Positions 26,125 through 34,023 are shown, counted from the first letter of the stretch. The stretch is 64,000 nt of DNA from Hyphobacterium sp. SN044 (GCF_021864465.1 NZ_JAKKUV010000002.1:186001-250000), one strand, 5' to 3'. Notes: generated by a model not told the origin, from the sequence alone. Numbers and translations are program-made.

Positions 26125-26826
26125 CTAGTTACCGCCGCGGGGCCGCGGCGGCAGCGTCCTGGGTTCGGGCCGTATGGGCCGCATGCCGCCGACCATCGGG
26201 CTGCGGCGGCCGGGGACCGTGCGTGTGGCCAGCGCGGCATCCAGCATCGTGTCGAACGTGCCCGGAAGACCGACTGCCGTCAGCGCCGAATTCTCGCAGT
26301 ACGCCGCCGCGCCGATGGCGGAGGCGAGGGCTTCGCCTTCGGCGGTCGAGACCGGATCGGACAGTGCGGCGTACGTGTTCGTGCGCAGGTCGGTCTTCAG
26401 GCCGATCAGGATGATCGGAGCATCGGGAAGCGTTGTGCGGATTTCCGGAACCCAGACCGTCGAGACGTCTTCGAAGCTCCGCCGGCTGTTCACAGCGAAA
26501 CACAGTCCGGCAACATCGCTGCCGGCATAGCTGAGCGGGCGCAACCGGGCATATTCAGACGAACCCGGCGTGTCCCTGAGCTGCATTTCCTGAATGCCGT
26601 CCGCGCGCCGGACATTGGCCTGGTAATTGTCGAACACGCTCGGGACGTATTCGCCGGGAAAGACGTTGGTCGTGTAGGAGATCAGCAGGGCGGTCTTGCC
26701 GACGGACGAACTGCCGGCAAACACCATGCTGACCGGAGCCGAGGTGGTACGGGCCCGCGCCCCGGCGGACAGGGTCAGTGTCAGCGCCGTTCCGCCAAGC
26801 GCCGTGAGAAGGTTCCGCCGGTTCAT
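26125..26826 (-). CDS. Rho/Rac/Cdc42-like small GTPase with N-terminal Tat-type export signal
   Basis: A 233-residue protein. Residues 1-25 look like a Tat signal: NRRNLLTAL, a hydrophobic stretch, then ARA as cleavage site. Residues ~32-200 align closely with eukaryotic Rac/Cdc42: P-loop GSSSVGKT (38-45), LLISYTTNVFPGEY, switch I YVPSVFDNY (60-68), DTPG (85-88), LRPLSY (95-100), then a segment ending WVPEIR (125-130), PDAPIILIGLKTDLR (134-148) and the G5 motif ENSALT (178-183). Changes from Rac: Gly12 to Ser40, Thr35 to Ser63, Ala59 to Pro87, Gln61 to Ser89, Thr115 to Leu143. The Rho insert is present but shortened; there is no CAAX box, only a Pro/Arg-rich tail (~204-233). Base composition matches the host. 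Function is unknown; it lies in a possible operon with acyl-CoA dehydrogenases. Confidence 0.9.
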   Translation of the reverse strand: MNRRNLLTALGGTALTLTLSAGARARTTSAPVSMVFAGSSSVGKTALLISYTTNVFPGEYVPSVFDNYQANVRRADGIQEMQLRDTPGSSEYARLRPLSYAGSDVAGLCFAVNSRRSFEDVSTVWVPEIRTTLPDAPIILIGLKTDLRTNTYAALSDPVSTAEGEALASAIGAAAYCENSALTAVGLPGTFDTMLDAALATRTVPGRRSPMVGGMRPIRPEPRTLPPRPRGGN

Positions 26827-26876
26827 GCTGCCCCCCAGGGACTGAACGGCGGAACCCTATCACGGTTCTGCAGCGA

Positions 26877-28001
26877 TCAATATCCGCTCGTGGCCGCGAC
26901 CTTTTCGGCGTGGAACCGGTCGTCGCCCATGAATTCGCCGGCGGCGCGGGAGCGCTTGAAGAAGAAGCCGATCTCGTGCTCGTCGGTCATGCCGATGCCG
27001 CCATGCATCTGGATGGCTTCGCCGGTGACGTGGCGCGAGACTTCGGTCGCCTTGGCCTTGGCCGCAGCGATCCAGAGCGGAGCCTGGGACGGGTTCTCGT
27101 CGAGCGTGCGCAGCGCCTTCATCACGAGGGAGTGCGCCAGTTCGATCTCACCCAGCATGTGCGCGGCGCGGTGCTGCAGGCCCTGGAAGCTGCCGATCGG
27201 CTGGCCGAACTGGGTGCGGTCCTTCAGGTAGGAAAGGGTGCGGTCAAAGGCTTCCTCCGCCGTGCCGAGTTGTTCGGCCGCAAGGCAGGCGCGGCCGACA
27301 TCGAGCACGTGTTCGAAGGTCGCCTGACCATCCGCACCTCCCGAAAGCATGGCGTCGCCGTCGAGCTTCACATCCTTGAAGTCGATGTCGGCCGGGACAT
27401 GGCTGTCGACCGTGCGGCGCATCGTTTTCGTGACGCCGTCCGCCTTCGGGTCGACGAGGAAGAAGCCGAGGCTGTCATCTTCGAGGCGCGCGGCGACGAT
27501 CAGCATGTCGGCCCCATTGCCACAGGCGACGAAGCGCTTCGAGCCATTGAGGCGGAAGCCGTTGCCATCCTTGGTCGCGCGTGTGTCGATCGTGCCGGGA
27601 TCGTGGCGGGCCTTTTCGTCAAAGGCGAAGGCGTAGACCGCTTCACCGCCGGCGATCTTCGGCAGGTGTTCCCCCTTCTGCGCATCCGATCCGGCGAGAC
27701 GCAGCAGCGTCGCCGACAGGATGGCCGACGGGATGAAGGGCGTGGCCGCCAGGGTGCGGCCCATTTCACGCAGCAGCACGCCTGCGGCGGTGAAGCCCAT
27801 GTCGACACCGCCGAAGTCTTCCTCGATGACGATGCCGTTCCAGCCCATTTCGGCCATGCCGCGCCATACCGCATGCCGGAATCCGTCCTTGCAGCCTTCG
27901 TCGCGCAGGCGGCGAAGCTCGGAGACGGGCGACTTGGCGGCGAGGAAATCCTTCGCGGAGTCCCGCAGCATCTGTTCTTCTTCGGTGAGTACGAAGCTCA
28001 T
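26877..28001 (-). CDS. acyl-CoA dehydrogenase family protein, partner subunit type
   Basis: A 374-residue acyl-CoA dehydrogenase homologue. Order: helical N-terminus FVLTEEEQMLRDSAKDFL, EEDFGGVDMGFTAAGVLLREMGRT, a divergent middle, then DRTQFGQPIGSFQGLQHRAAHMLGEIE and C-terminal GEAIQMHGGIGMTDEHEIGFFFKR. The C-terminus lacks the usual EGTxEI segment carrying the catalytic glutamate. With the next gene, which has it, this suggests an alpha2beta2 heterotetramer like those acting on steroid or branched acyl-CoAs; substrate unknown. It is 29 bases downstream of its partner gene on the minus strand. Confidence 0.85.
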   Translation of the reverse strand: MSFVLTEEEQMLRDSAKDFLAAKSPVSELRRLRDEGCKDGFRHAVWRGMAEMGWNGIVIEEDFGGVDMGFTAAGVLLREMGRTLAATPFIPSAILSATLLRLAGSDAQKGEHLPKIAGGEAVYAFAFDEKARHDPGTIDTRATKDGNGFRLNGSKRFVACGNGADMLIVAARLEDDSLGFFLVDPKADGVTKTMRRTVDSHVPADIDFKDVKLDGDAMLSGGADGQATFEHVLDVGRACLAAEQLGTAEEAFDRTLSYLKDRTQFGQPIGSFQGLQHRAAHMLGEIELAHSLVMKALRTLDENPSQAPLWIAAAKAKATEVSRHVTGEAIQMHGGIGMTDEHEIGFFFKRSRAAGEFMGDDRFHAEKVAATSGY

Positions 28002-28030
28002 GGATCAATTCCGTGTCTTGATGCGGCCGC

Positions 28031-29215
28031 TCAGGCGCCCGGCAGGTTGAGGACGCGCTTGGCGAGGATGTTCAGCTGGATTTCGGACGTGCCGCCTTCG
28101 ATCGAGTTGGCGCGCGAGCGCAGCCAGTCGCGGGCCGGGCCGCCGTCGGACGGGTCCGGTCCTTCCCAGAGCAGGCCGTCCGCGCCCATCGCCGACAGGT
28201 TCAGCTCGTGCCGCCGCTTGTTCAGCTCGGTGCCGATATATTTCAGCATCGACGCACGGGCGCCCACGCCCTGGCCGGCATCGCTTTCGTCCTTCACGCG
28301 GCGCATGGTGGCTTCAAACGCCAGCGCGTCGATGGTCAGACGCGCGACGTCCGCGCGCAGCATCGGGTCGGCAATGCGGCCCTTCTCGTCCACTTCGCCG
28401 GACTTGTGCGCTGCCCCGACGGGGTTGAGCCCGCCCGACATGCCACCAGCGCCGACGATATTCGTGCGCTCGTGCGACAGCAGATACTTGGCGATGTCCC
28501 AGCCCTTGCCGGCGGTGCCGATGAGGTTCGCCTTCGGGACTTTCACCTCGTCGAAGAAGGTCTCGCAGAAGGGCGATTTGCCGGAGATCAGCTTGATCGG
28601 CTTGGTCGTGACGCCGTCCGAGTCCATGTCGATGAGCAGGAAGGAAATGCCCTCATGCTTCGGCTTGTCCGGTTCGGTGCGGACGAGGGCGAAGATCCAG
28701 TCAGCCTTGTCGGCATAGCTGGTCCAGACCTTCTGGCCGGTCACTTCGTAGTGGTCGCCCTTGTCGACGCCCTTGGTGCGCAGCGAGGCGAGGTCGGAGC
28801 CAGCGCCCGGTTCGGAATAGCCCTGGCACCAGCGGATCTCGCCGCGGGTGATCTGCGGCAGGTAGTGCCGTTTCTGTTCCTCGGAACCGTATTTCAGAAG
28901 CGCCGGTCCGAGCATCCAGATGCCGAAGGAGGTGAGGGGATCGCGCGCATTGATCGCCTTCATCTCTTCCTTGAGGATCTGGGCTTCCTCGCTCGACAGC
29001 CCGCCGCCGCCGTATTCGACCGGCCATTGCGGCGCGGTCCAGCCCTTCGCGGCCATGCGGTCCAGCCAGAGTTTCTGGTCGTCATTGGCGAATTCGAACT
29101 TCTTGCCGCCCCAGCAGACGTCTTTCTCGTCCTTCATGGGCTGGCGCATGCTGGCGGGGCAGTTCGCCTCCAGCCAGTCGCGGGTTTCCTTGCGGAAGGA
29201 TTCCAGATTGCTCAT
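28031..29215 (-). CDS. acyl-CoA dehydrogenase, catalytic subunit type
   Basis: A 394-residue acyl-CoA dehydrogenase. FRKETRDWLEANCPASMRQP at the N-terminus and PQWPVEYGGGGLSSEE are typical of the long FadE-like group; CQGYSEPGAGSDLASLRTKG is the FAD/substrate segment; VWTSYADKADWIFALVRT follows; the C-terminus has SIEGGTSEIQLNILAKRVL with the likely catalytic glutamate. It pairs with the gene at 26877-28001. Its ATG (29215) lies 10 bases from a perfect palindrome (29225-29243) that may control the whole minus-strand run, including the GTPase and PqiA-like genes. Confidence 0.88.
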   Translation of the reverse strand: MSNLESFRKETRDWLEANCPASMRQPMKDEKDVCWGGKKFEFANDDQKLWLDRMAAKGWTAPQWPVEYGGGGLSSEEAQILKEEMKAINARDPLTSFGIWMLGPALLKYGSEEQKRHYLPQITRGEIRWCQGYSEPGAGSDLASLRTKGVDKGDHYEVTGQKVWTSYADKADWIFALVRTEPDKPKHEGISFLLIDMDSDGVTTKPIKLISGKSPFCETFFDEVKVPKANLIGTAGKGWDIAKYLLSHERTNIVGAGGMSGGLNPVGAAHKSGEVDEKGRIADPMLRADVARLTIDALAFEATMRRVKDESDAGQGVGARASMLKYIGTELNKRRHELNLSAMGADGLLWEGPDPSDGGPARDWLRSRANSIEGGTSEIQLNILAKRVLNLPGA

Positions 29216-29224
29216 GTCTCTCCC

Positions 29225-29243
29225 CGAACAAACTCTTTGTTCG
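29225..29243. promoter_or_regulatory. perfect 19-bp palindrome upstream of the acyl-CoA dehydrogenase operon
   Basis: CGAACAAA-CTC-TTTGTTCG has exact 8-bp arms and begins 9 bases before the start codon at 29215. The form (GAACAAA...TTTGTTC) fits a TetR-type repressor, which commonly control acyl-CoA dehydrogenase genes. No regulator gene is adjacent. Its closeness to the ATG suggests repression by roadblock or by covering the transcription start. Confidence 0.6.
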
Positions 29244-29365
29244 AAACATTAGCGCACTCGGCGCGCTTGGCGAGAGGGGGAAGGCGGTGCGGCGCATCGG
29301 CGCGGGCGTCTTGCTTTCCGGGGTGCGTGGGGTAAGTCCGCCTCGAAGGCGCAGAGGACAGACGC

Positions 29366-30388
29366 ATGACAACCGCCCCGGAAACCAGCAAGGCCGTGTC
29401 GAACTGGCTGATCGTGGTCGCGATCATGGTCATCGCGATGATCCTTGTCGGCGGGGCGACGCGCCTGACCGATAGCGGCCTGTCCATTACTGAATGGCGG
29501 CCCGTCACCGGTGTTGTGCCGCCGCTGACGCATGAGGGGTGGCTCGAGGAGTTCGAGAAATACCGGTCGAGCTCGGAATACCAGCTCCAGAACGCCGGCA
29601 TGACGCTCGGCGAATTCGAATTCATCTACTGGTGGGAATGGGGGCACCGCTTCCTCGGCCGCGCGATCGGCCTCGTCTTCGCCGTGCCGCTGATCTTCTT
29701 CTGGGTGCGGGGCATGATCCCCGCCGGCATGAAGCCGAAGCTGGTTGGCCTGCTTGCGCTTGGCGGCCTTCAGGGCTTTGTAGGCTGGTGGATGGTCGCG
29801 AGCGGTCTCGTCGACCGGGTTGACGTCAGCCAGTACCGGCTGGCCGCGCACCTCTCACTGGCCTTCGTGATCCTCGGGGTGACACTCTGGCTCGCCCTGT
29901 CGGCGCGGTTCGGAACCGCGTCCGGCAAGGCCGGGCGGCTGACGCCGCTGGCACTCGTCTTCTGGGGGGCGGTGATGGTTCAGATCGCGCTTGGCGCCTT
30001 CGTGGCGGGGCTCGATGCCGGACGGATCTACACGACATGGCCGGGCATGGAAGGGCGGATCATCCCGGATGGCTATCTGGCCGGTCTGCCCTGGTATCAG
30101 GCGATCTTCGAGAGCCACGCCGCGGTTCAGTTCCATCATCGCTGGATGGGCTATTTCGTTGGTGTATTCGCTTTCGTTGCGGCCTTCCTGTTCTGGAAGA
30201 CCGGTGACCGGAAGCTGAAAGGCCTGTCGCACGGCATAGCGGCGATGGTCGTGATCCAGATCGCGCTCGGCATCGTGACGCTGGTCCACGCTGCGCCACT
30301 CTCGCTGTCGCTCATCCACCAGTTCGGCGCAGTCGTCCTGTTCCTGCTCGCGGGAAGCGCGGCGTGGAGTGCGCGGCGCGCGGTCTAG
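29366..30388 (+). CDS. ctaA: haem A synthase (Cox15/CtaA)
   Basis: A 340-residue membrane enzyme with eight helices that oxidises haem O to haem A for cytochrome c oxidase. The alphaproteobacterial/mitochondrial Cox15 type is shown by GGATRLTDSGLSITEWRPVTG, the first-half haem region EFEFIYWWEWGHRFLGRAIG, QGFVGWWMVASGL, YRLAAHLSLAFVI, and in the second half NVHHRWMGY-like FHHRWMGYFVG and LIHQFGAVVLF with the paired histidines. It converges with and overlaps by 4 bases the phytase-like gene. Confidence 0.96.
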   Translation: MTTAPETSKAVSNWLIVVAIMVIAMILVGGATRLTDSGLSITEWRPVTGVVPPLTHEGWLEEFEKYRSSSEYQLQNAGMTLGEFEFIYWWEWGHRFLGRAIGLVFAVPLIFFWVRGMIPAGMKPKLVGLLALGGLQGFVGWWMVASGLVDRVDVSQYRLAAHLSLAFVILGVTLWLALSARFGTASGKAGRLTPLALVFWGAVMVQIALGAFVAGLDAGRIYTTWPGMEGRIIPDGYLAGLPWYQAIFESHAAVQFHHRWMGYFVGVFAFVAAFLFWKTGDRKLKGLSHGIAAMVVIQIALGIVTLVHAAPLSLSLIHQFGAVVLFLLAGSAAWSARRAV

Positions 30389-31476
30389 CCGCCAAGGCTG
30401 TCGGGTCCGGCGTTCGGCGACAGGGCGCGGGCAAAGGTCTCCCGCGCAATGAAGCGGATGCGATCGTCCGTGCCGTCGACCACTGCGACAATGCCCGACT
30501 GGTAGGCGGTACCGCCGTAGGATTCGGTGGTCATCGCGACAAAGGCCGGATCCTCGACGCCTGGAGTGGACATGCCGTCGACGATCTGAAGATTCTGCAG
30601 GACGGACAGGTCGCGGCCATCAAGGAGGGCGAGACCGCCGGTGGTGCCGCCCGTCGCAATCACGACGGGGCGCCCGAGCAGGATGCCGGCCGACAGGCTC
30701 TGCGCGCTTGGCGCGCCGCGTGCCTCGACCGCGCCGGATGCATTGATCCGGGTCACCGACAGGGTCGGACCCGCCACGTAAAGCTCGTCCTGGAAGCTGG
30801 CACAGGTGCGTGCAGGCGCGGGCAGGGCATAGCTGCCGGTCTGTTCCGCACCGATCAGATCGCCGCCGGTGTCACGGATGCGCCAGGTCGTGACGCGCGC
30901 TTCGCGGCCGAGCACGGCGATATCGAGATGACCCGGAGCTTCGTCGATGAAGCAGACGGCAGATGCGCCGCCTTCCGGCTCGATCGGGGCGAGCGGGGCT
31001 TCGATCGCCGTCGGTTCGGAACGCACGAGCACATAGCCGCGCACCGTGCCCGACGACCCATCGACGCCGACGATCAGCGGCAAGCTTTCGCCGCGCAGGG
31101 CGAAGCCGGGAGAGACCGCCAGCGAGTTCAGGCGCGGACCGGTGACGCGCTCCAGCGCTTCCCCGTCGACATTGAAGATGTCGAGCCCGCCATCCAGCGG
31201 GGCGGCAACGATCAGACCGGCCCAGGGCGTTTCGGCGTTCGGCACGAAGGCCACGGCACCCGAACCGCCGTTCACTGCATCCATCGCCGCGGTGACCGTC
31301 ACGTCTACCGCGTTGATATCCTGTTCGGGTTCGTCGCCCGTTTCGCCCGGGTCGCAGGCCGTCAGGCCGAGCGCGGCTCCGAGGAGCGCCGCTGCCAGGG
31401 CCCGCGGATGGCGAAAGTTCTCGAAGGACTGGATTGCACGTTCAGGAAAAGCACCGAACCGTCGGGAGAAAAGCAT
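30385..31476 (-). CDS. phytase-like beta-propeller lipoprotein
   Basis: A ~363-residue lipoprotein. A long N-terminal leader ends in a hydrophobic stretch and lipobox LTAC; the mature part has features of beta-propeller phytases (WAGLIVAAPLDGGLDIFNVDG, RLNSLAVSPGFALRG, VRGYVL and ASAVCFIDEAPGHLDIAVLG), though conservation is modest and I cannot confirm the calcium and phosphate ligands. The first ATG in frame is 31476, 115 bases inside phoX; no later ATG, GTG or TTG precedes the signal sequence. Pairing with PhoX suggests a joint role in releasing phosphate from organic compounds outside the cytoplasm. Confidence 0.7.
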   Translation of the reverse strand: MLFSRRFGAFPERAIQSFENFRHPRALAAALLGAALGLTACDPGETGDEPEQDINAVDVTVTAAMDAVNGGSGAVAFVPNAETPWAGLIVAAPLDGGLDIFNVDGEALERVTGPRLNSLAVSPGFALRGESLPLIVGVDGSSGTVRGYVLVRSEPTAIEAPLAPIEPEGGASAVCFIDEAPGHLDIAVLGREARVTTWRIRDTGGDLIGAEQTGSYALPAPARTCASFQDELYVAGPTLSVTRINASGAVEARGAPSAQSLSAGILLGRPVVIATGGTTGGLALLDGRDLSVLQNLQIVDGMSTPGVEDPAFVAMTTESYGGTAYQSGIVAVVDGTDDRIRFIARETFARALSPNAGPDSLGG

Positions 31477-32777
31477 GGACCGCAAAACTCGCTGTAGCTG
31501 ACCTCGTCGCCTTCATCGGACGGGACCGCGAAGGCATTGCGCGCAATCGTATAGATGCGTCCTTCCGGCGTCACGCCGCGAATGTACTGCTCGGACGGGC
31601 CGTCCTCTGCGACGATCAGGTCGCCCCAGGGGGCGATGGTGATGTTGTCGCAATATTCCAGAAGGCTGGTGTCGGTGCTTTCCACGAAGAGCTGGATGCG
31701 CCCGCCATTCTCGTCATGGACGTAGCGGAAGATCTGCCCGGAACGCAGTGCGCCGCCATCCGTGCAGGTGAAGTAGACTTCGCCCTGGCCGAACCAGCAG
31801 CCTTCGCCGCGGGTGAATTGCGCCGCGCCGCGCGCGATGTGCCGCAAGGCGATGTCATCGTCCGGATTGTCGATGCCGACAAGGTCGATCCACTCGGTCT
31901 CGAGCCATTCGCCTGGCGTGAAATCCTGCGCCGACCAGTTGCGCGTGTCGAAGCCGGGGCGACCGCGAATGGCGAGCGCCTGCAGACGGCCGCCGCGCCA
32001 GAGCTGGCCCGGCACATCCGGGATGAAGCGGTAGAAGAGGGCGTTGTCGTATTCGTCCTCGGTCAGATAGACGATGCCGGATTCCGGATCGACCGCCGCG
32101 GCTTCGTGCCGGAAGCGCCCGAGCCCGCGCAGCGGGATCGCCGCGACCAGTTCGTCGGCATCGGCGGGCACTTCGAACACATAGCCATGGTCGCGGCGGG
32201 CGGTTTCCCCGGCGCGGACCGTGGTTTCCTCGCAGGTCAGCCACGTGCCCCACGGGGTCGGGCCGCCGGCGCAATTGTCATAGGTGCCGCCGAGCGAGAG
32301 GAATTGGCGTTCGATCTCCAGCGTTTCGGGATCGAGGATCAACGTTGTCGTGCCGCCATGGTGCGGTGTGCCGTCCGGCGCGACGTCGTAAAGCTTGCCC
32401 GTATCGACGCCGTCCAAGCGCGCATTGTCCGGGCCGAAGGGCGAGCGGTCCTGCTGGGTAAAGCGCAGCTCGTGATTGCGGATGAGGGCGATCCGGCCGT
32501 CCTCGCGTTCGAACGCCGCCATGCCGTCGAAATCGCCGGGGGTGAGGAGGCCGTCGGACATCTCCTCTCCCTCGGTGGAGATCACCTGGTAGGAGAAGCC
32601 GCGCGGCAGATCGAGCAGGCCGTCCGGGTCGCGATAGAGCGGGCCGAAACCTTCGAGTTCCGCGCCGACGCCTTCGAGCGGTTCGCGGCGGCTGCATCCC
32701 GACAGGGCCAGAAGGCCGGCAAAGGCGGTGGTCGTGGCGGCGGAAGTCCGCAGGAAATTACGGCGCGACAGCTTCAT
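31362..32777 (-). CDS. phoX: PhoX-type alkaline phosphatase, Tat-exported
   Basis: A 471-residue calcium/iron phosphatase of the PhoX family (DUF839). The N-terminus is a Tat signal (SRRNFLRT) that also ends in a lipobox (LSGC), so a membrane-anchored form is possible. Landmarks: FDGMAAFEREDGRIALIRNHEL, GGTYDNCAGGPTPWGTWLTCEETT, EAAAVDPESGIVYLTEDEYDNALFYRF, ITIAPWGDLIVAEDG and C-terminal SEFCGPCFSPDGSVLFLNVQ. I start at ATG 32777 because the Tat motif begins there. No clear PhoB box is visible, but a perfect palindrome lies upstream at 32854-32877. Confidence 0.9.
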   Translation of the reverse strand: MKLSRRNFLRTSAATTTAFAGLLALSGCSRREPLEGVGAELEGFGPLYRDPDGLLDLPRGFSYQVISTEGEEMSDGLLTPGDFDGMAAFEREDGRIALIRNHELRFTQQDRSPFGPDNARLDGVDTGKLYDVAPDGTPHHGGTTTLILDPETLEIERQFLSLGGTYDNCAGGPTPWGTWLTCEETTVRAGETARRDHGYVFEVPADADELVAAIPLRGLGRFRHEAAAVDPESGIVYLTEDEYDNALFYRFIPDVPGQLWRGGRLQALAIRGRPGFDTRNWSAQDFTPGEWLETEWIDLVGIDNPDDDIALRHIARGAAQFTRGEGCWFGQGEVYFTCTDGGALRSGQIFRYVHDENGGRIQLFVESTDTSLLEYCDNITIAPWGDLIVAEDGPSEQYIRGVTPEGRIYTIARNAFAVPSDEGDEVSYSEFCGPCFSPDGSVLFLNVQSSPSRTFAIRGPWQRRSSEPRSA

Positions 32778-32853
32778 CTTCGGTGTCCTCTCTCGTGCTT
32801 GCGGAGTTAGGACAAAACCGGGCAAATGGGGAGGCCTTCACGGAAATTTCGTG

Positions 32854-32877
32854 TATGCGGTAAATATATACCGCATA
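32854..32877. promoter_or_regulatory. perfect 9-bp-arm palindrome between phoX and rplM
   Basis: TATGCGGTA-N6-TACCGCATA is an exact inverted repeat (centre AATATA), in the 217-base divergent gap. It is 76 bases upstream of the phoX ATG and 39 bases upstream of the -35 of the candidate rplM promoter, so it more likely controls the phoX operon. The symmetry suits a dimeric TetR-, GntR- or LacI-type regulator, not PhoB, whose boxes are direct repeats. Confidence 0.6.
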
Positions 32878-32915
32878 GCTAACCCCATGTGACTGCGTTT
32901 GTTTTCAGACCGGTG

Positions 32916-32943
32916 TTGACCGAAGTGCGAACTGCGTCTAGAT
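32916..32943 (+). promoter_or_regulatory. promoter of rplM-rpsI
   Basis: TTGACCG (32916-32922), 13-base spacer, then GTCTAGAT (32936-32943), a good match to the Caulobacter housekeeping promoter TTGACgS-N10-14-GCTANAWC. The leader to the rplM ATG would be about 45 bases. Confidence 0.65.
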
Positions 32944-32994
32944 GGCGCGCTTCCGCAGAGAGGGGCCGCCCTCTCCAAGCACAAGAGACACGTC

Positions 32995-33459
32995 ATGAAG
33001 ACCTATTCCGCCAAGCCCGCGGACGTGGTGAACAACTGGATCGTCGTCGACGCGCAAGACGCCGTCGTCGGCCGTCTGGCGGCGTTCATTGCCACGCGCC
33101 TGCGCGGCAAGCACCGCCCGGACTACACGCCGCACGTCGATCTGGGCGACCACGTCATCGTCATCAATGCCGACAAGGTCCGCTTCACCGGCCGCAAGAT
33201 GGGCGACAAGCGCTACTACCGTCACACGGGTCACCCGGGCGGTATCAAGGAAACCTCCCCGGAGAAGATCCTGGGCGGGAAGCACCCGGAGCGCGTCGTC
33301 GAACTCGCCGTGAAGCGCATGCTGCCGAAAGACAGCCCGCTGGCGCGTGGTCAATTCTCCAAGCTGCGCGTCTATGCCGGCTCGGATCACCCCCATGAAG
33401 CGCAGAAGCCCGAAGCGATCGACTTCAAGGCGCTCAACACCAAGAATGCGCGGAGCTGA
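32995..33459 (+). CDS. rplM: 50S ribosomal protein L13
   Basis: A 154-residue large-subunit protein binding 23S rRNA early in assembly. Signature segments: [61 protein letters not shown], and [16 protein letters not shown]. The length includes the short C-terminal extension usual in alphaproteobacteria. rpsI follows two bases after the stop, the universal bacterial pair. Confidence 0.98.
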   Translation: MKTYSAKPADVVNNWIVVDAQDAVVGRLAAFIATRLRGKHRPDYTPHVDLGDHVIVINADKVRFTGRKMGDKRYYRHTGHPGGIKETSPEKILGGKHPERVVELAVKRMLPKDSPLARGQFSKLRVYAGSDHPHEAQKPEAIDFKALNTKNARS

Positions 33460-33461
33460 TC

Positions 33462-33962
33462 ATGGCTGAGCAAACCCGTTCCCTCGAGGACCTGAAGGAC
33501 GCGCTGAAGAAGTCCGACGCCCCGGTTTCCGCCGCGGTCGCCGAAGAAGCGCTTCCCGAGCCGAAGATCGACGAGCACGGCCGCGCCTATGCGACCGGCA
33601 AGCGCAAGAACGCCATCGCGCGCGTCTGGATCAAGCGCGGCAATGGCAAGGTCACCGTCAATGGCCGTGACCAGGAAGTCTATTTTGCCCGCCCGGTGCT
33701 GCGGATGATGATCCGCCAGCCGTTCGAGGTGGCCGAGCGTCTCGACGAGTTCGACGTGATCTGCACGGTCACCGGCGGTGGCCTGTCGGGCCAGGCCGGC
33801 GCGGTGCGTCACGGCATCTCCAAGGCGCTGACCTATTTCGAGCCGGAACTGCGCAAGCCCCTCAAGGCGCGCGGCTTCCTGACCCGCGACAGCCGCGTGG
33901 TCGAGCGGAAAAAGTACGGCCGGGCCAAGGCGCGCCGCAGCTTCCAGTTCTCGAAGCGCTAA
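33462..33962 (+). CDS. rpsI: 30S ribosomal protein S9
   Basis: A 166-residue small-subunit protein. The first ~35 residues are an acidic, Ala/Pro-rich extension typical of alphaproteobacterial S9; the core runs from [19 protein letters not shown] through [19 protein letters not shown] to the basic end [27 protein letters not shown], whose final arginine contacts P-site tRNA. A terminator follows. Confidence 0.98.
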   Translation: MAEQTRSLEDLKDALKKSDAPVSAAVAEEALPEPKIDEHGRAYATGKRKNAIARVWIKRGNGKVTVNGRDQEVYFARPVLRMMIRQPFEVAERLDEFDVICTVTGGGLSGQAGAVRHGISKALTYFEPELRKPLKARGFLTRDSRVVERKKYGRAKARRSFQFSKR

Positions 33963-33990
33963 TCAAACTTTCGGCTTTGCCGGAAATGGA

Positions 33991-34023
33991 ACGGGCGGTC
34001 CGATGGGCCGCCCGTTTTGTTTT
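33991..34023 (+). terminator. intrinsic terminator after rpsI
   Basis: Stem ACGGGCGGTCC/GGGCCGCCCGT (33991-34001 with 34005-34015, one G:U pair), a short loop GAT, then TTTTGTTTT. It may also act on the converging kinase gene. Confidence 0.85.

Noticed and set aside
26125-26826. Assignment of the small GTPase to the bacterial MglA or ARF-like group
   Set aside because: Switch I, the LRPLSY segment and the order around the SAL motif follow Rac/Cdc42, not MglA; the twin-arginine leader is also unlike MglA.
32777-32995. PhoB box upstream of phoX
   Set aside because: No CTGTCAT-like direct repeats are visible in the divergent gap; only the inverted repeat at 32854-32877 stands out.
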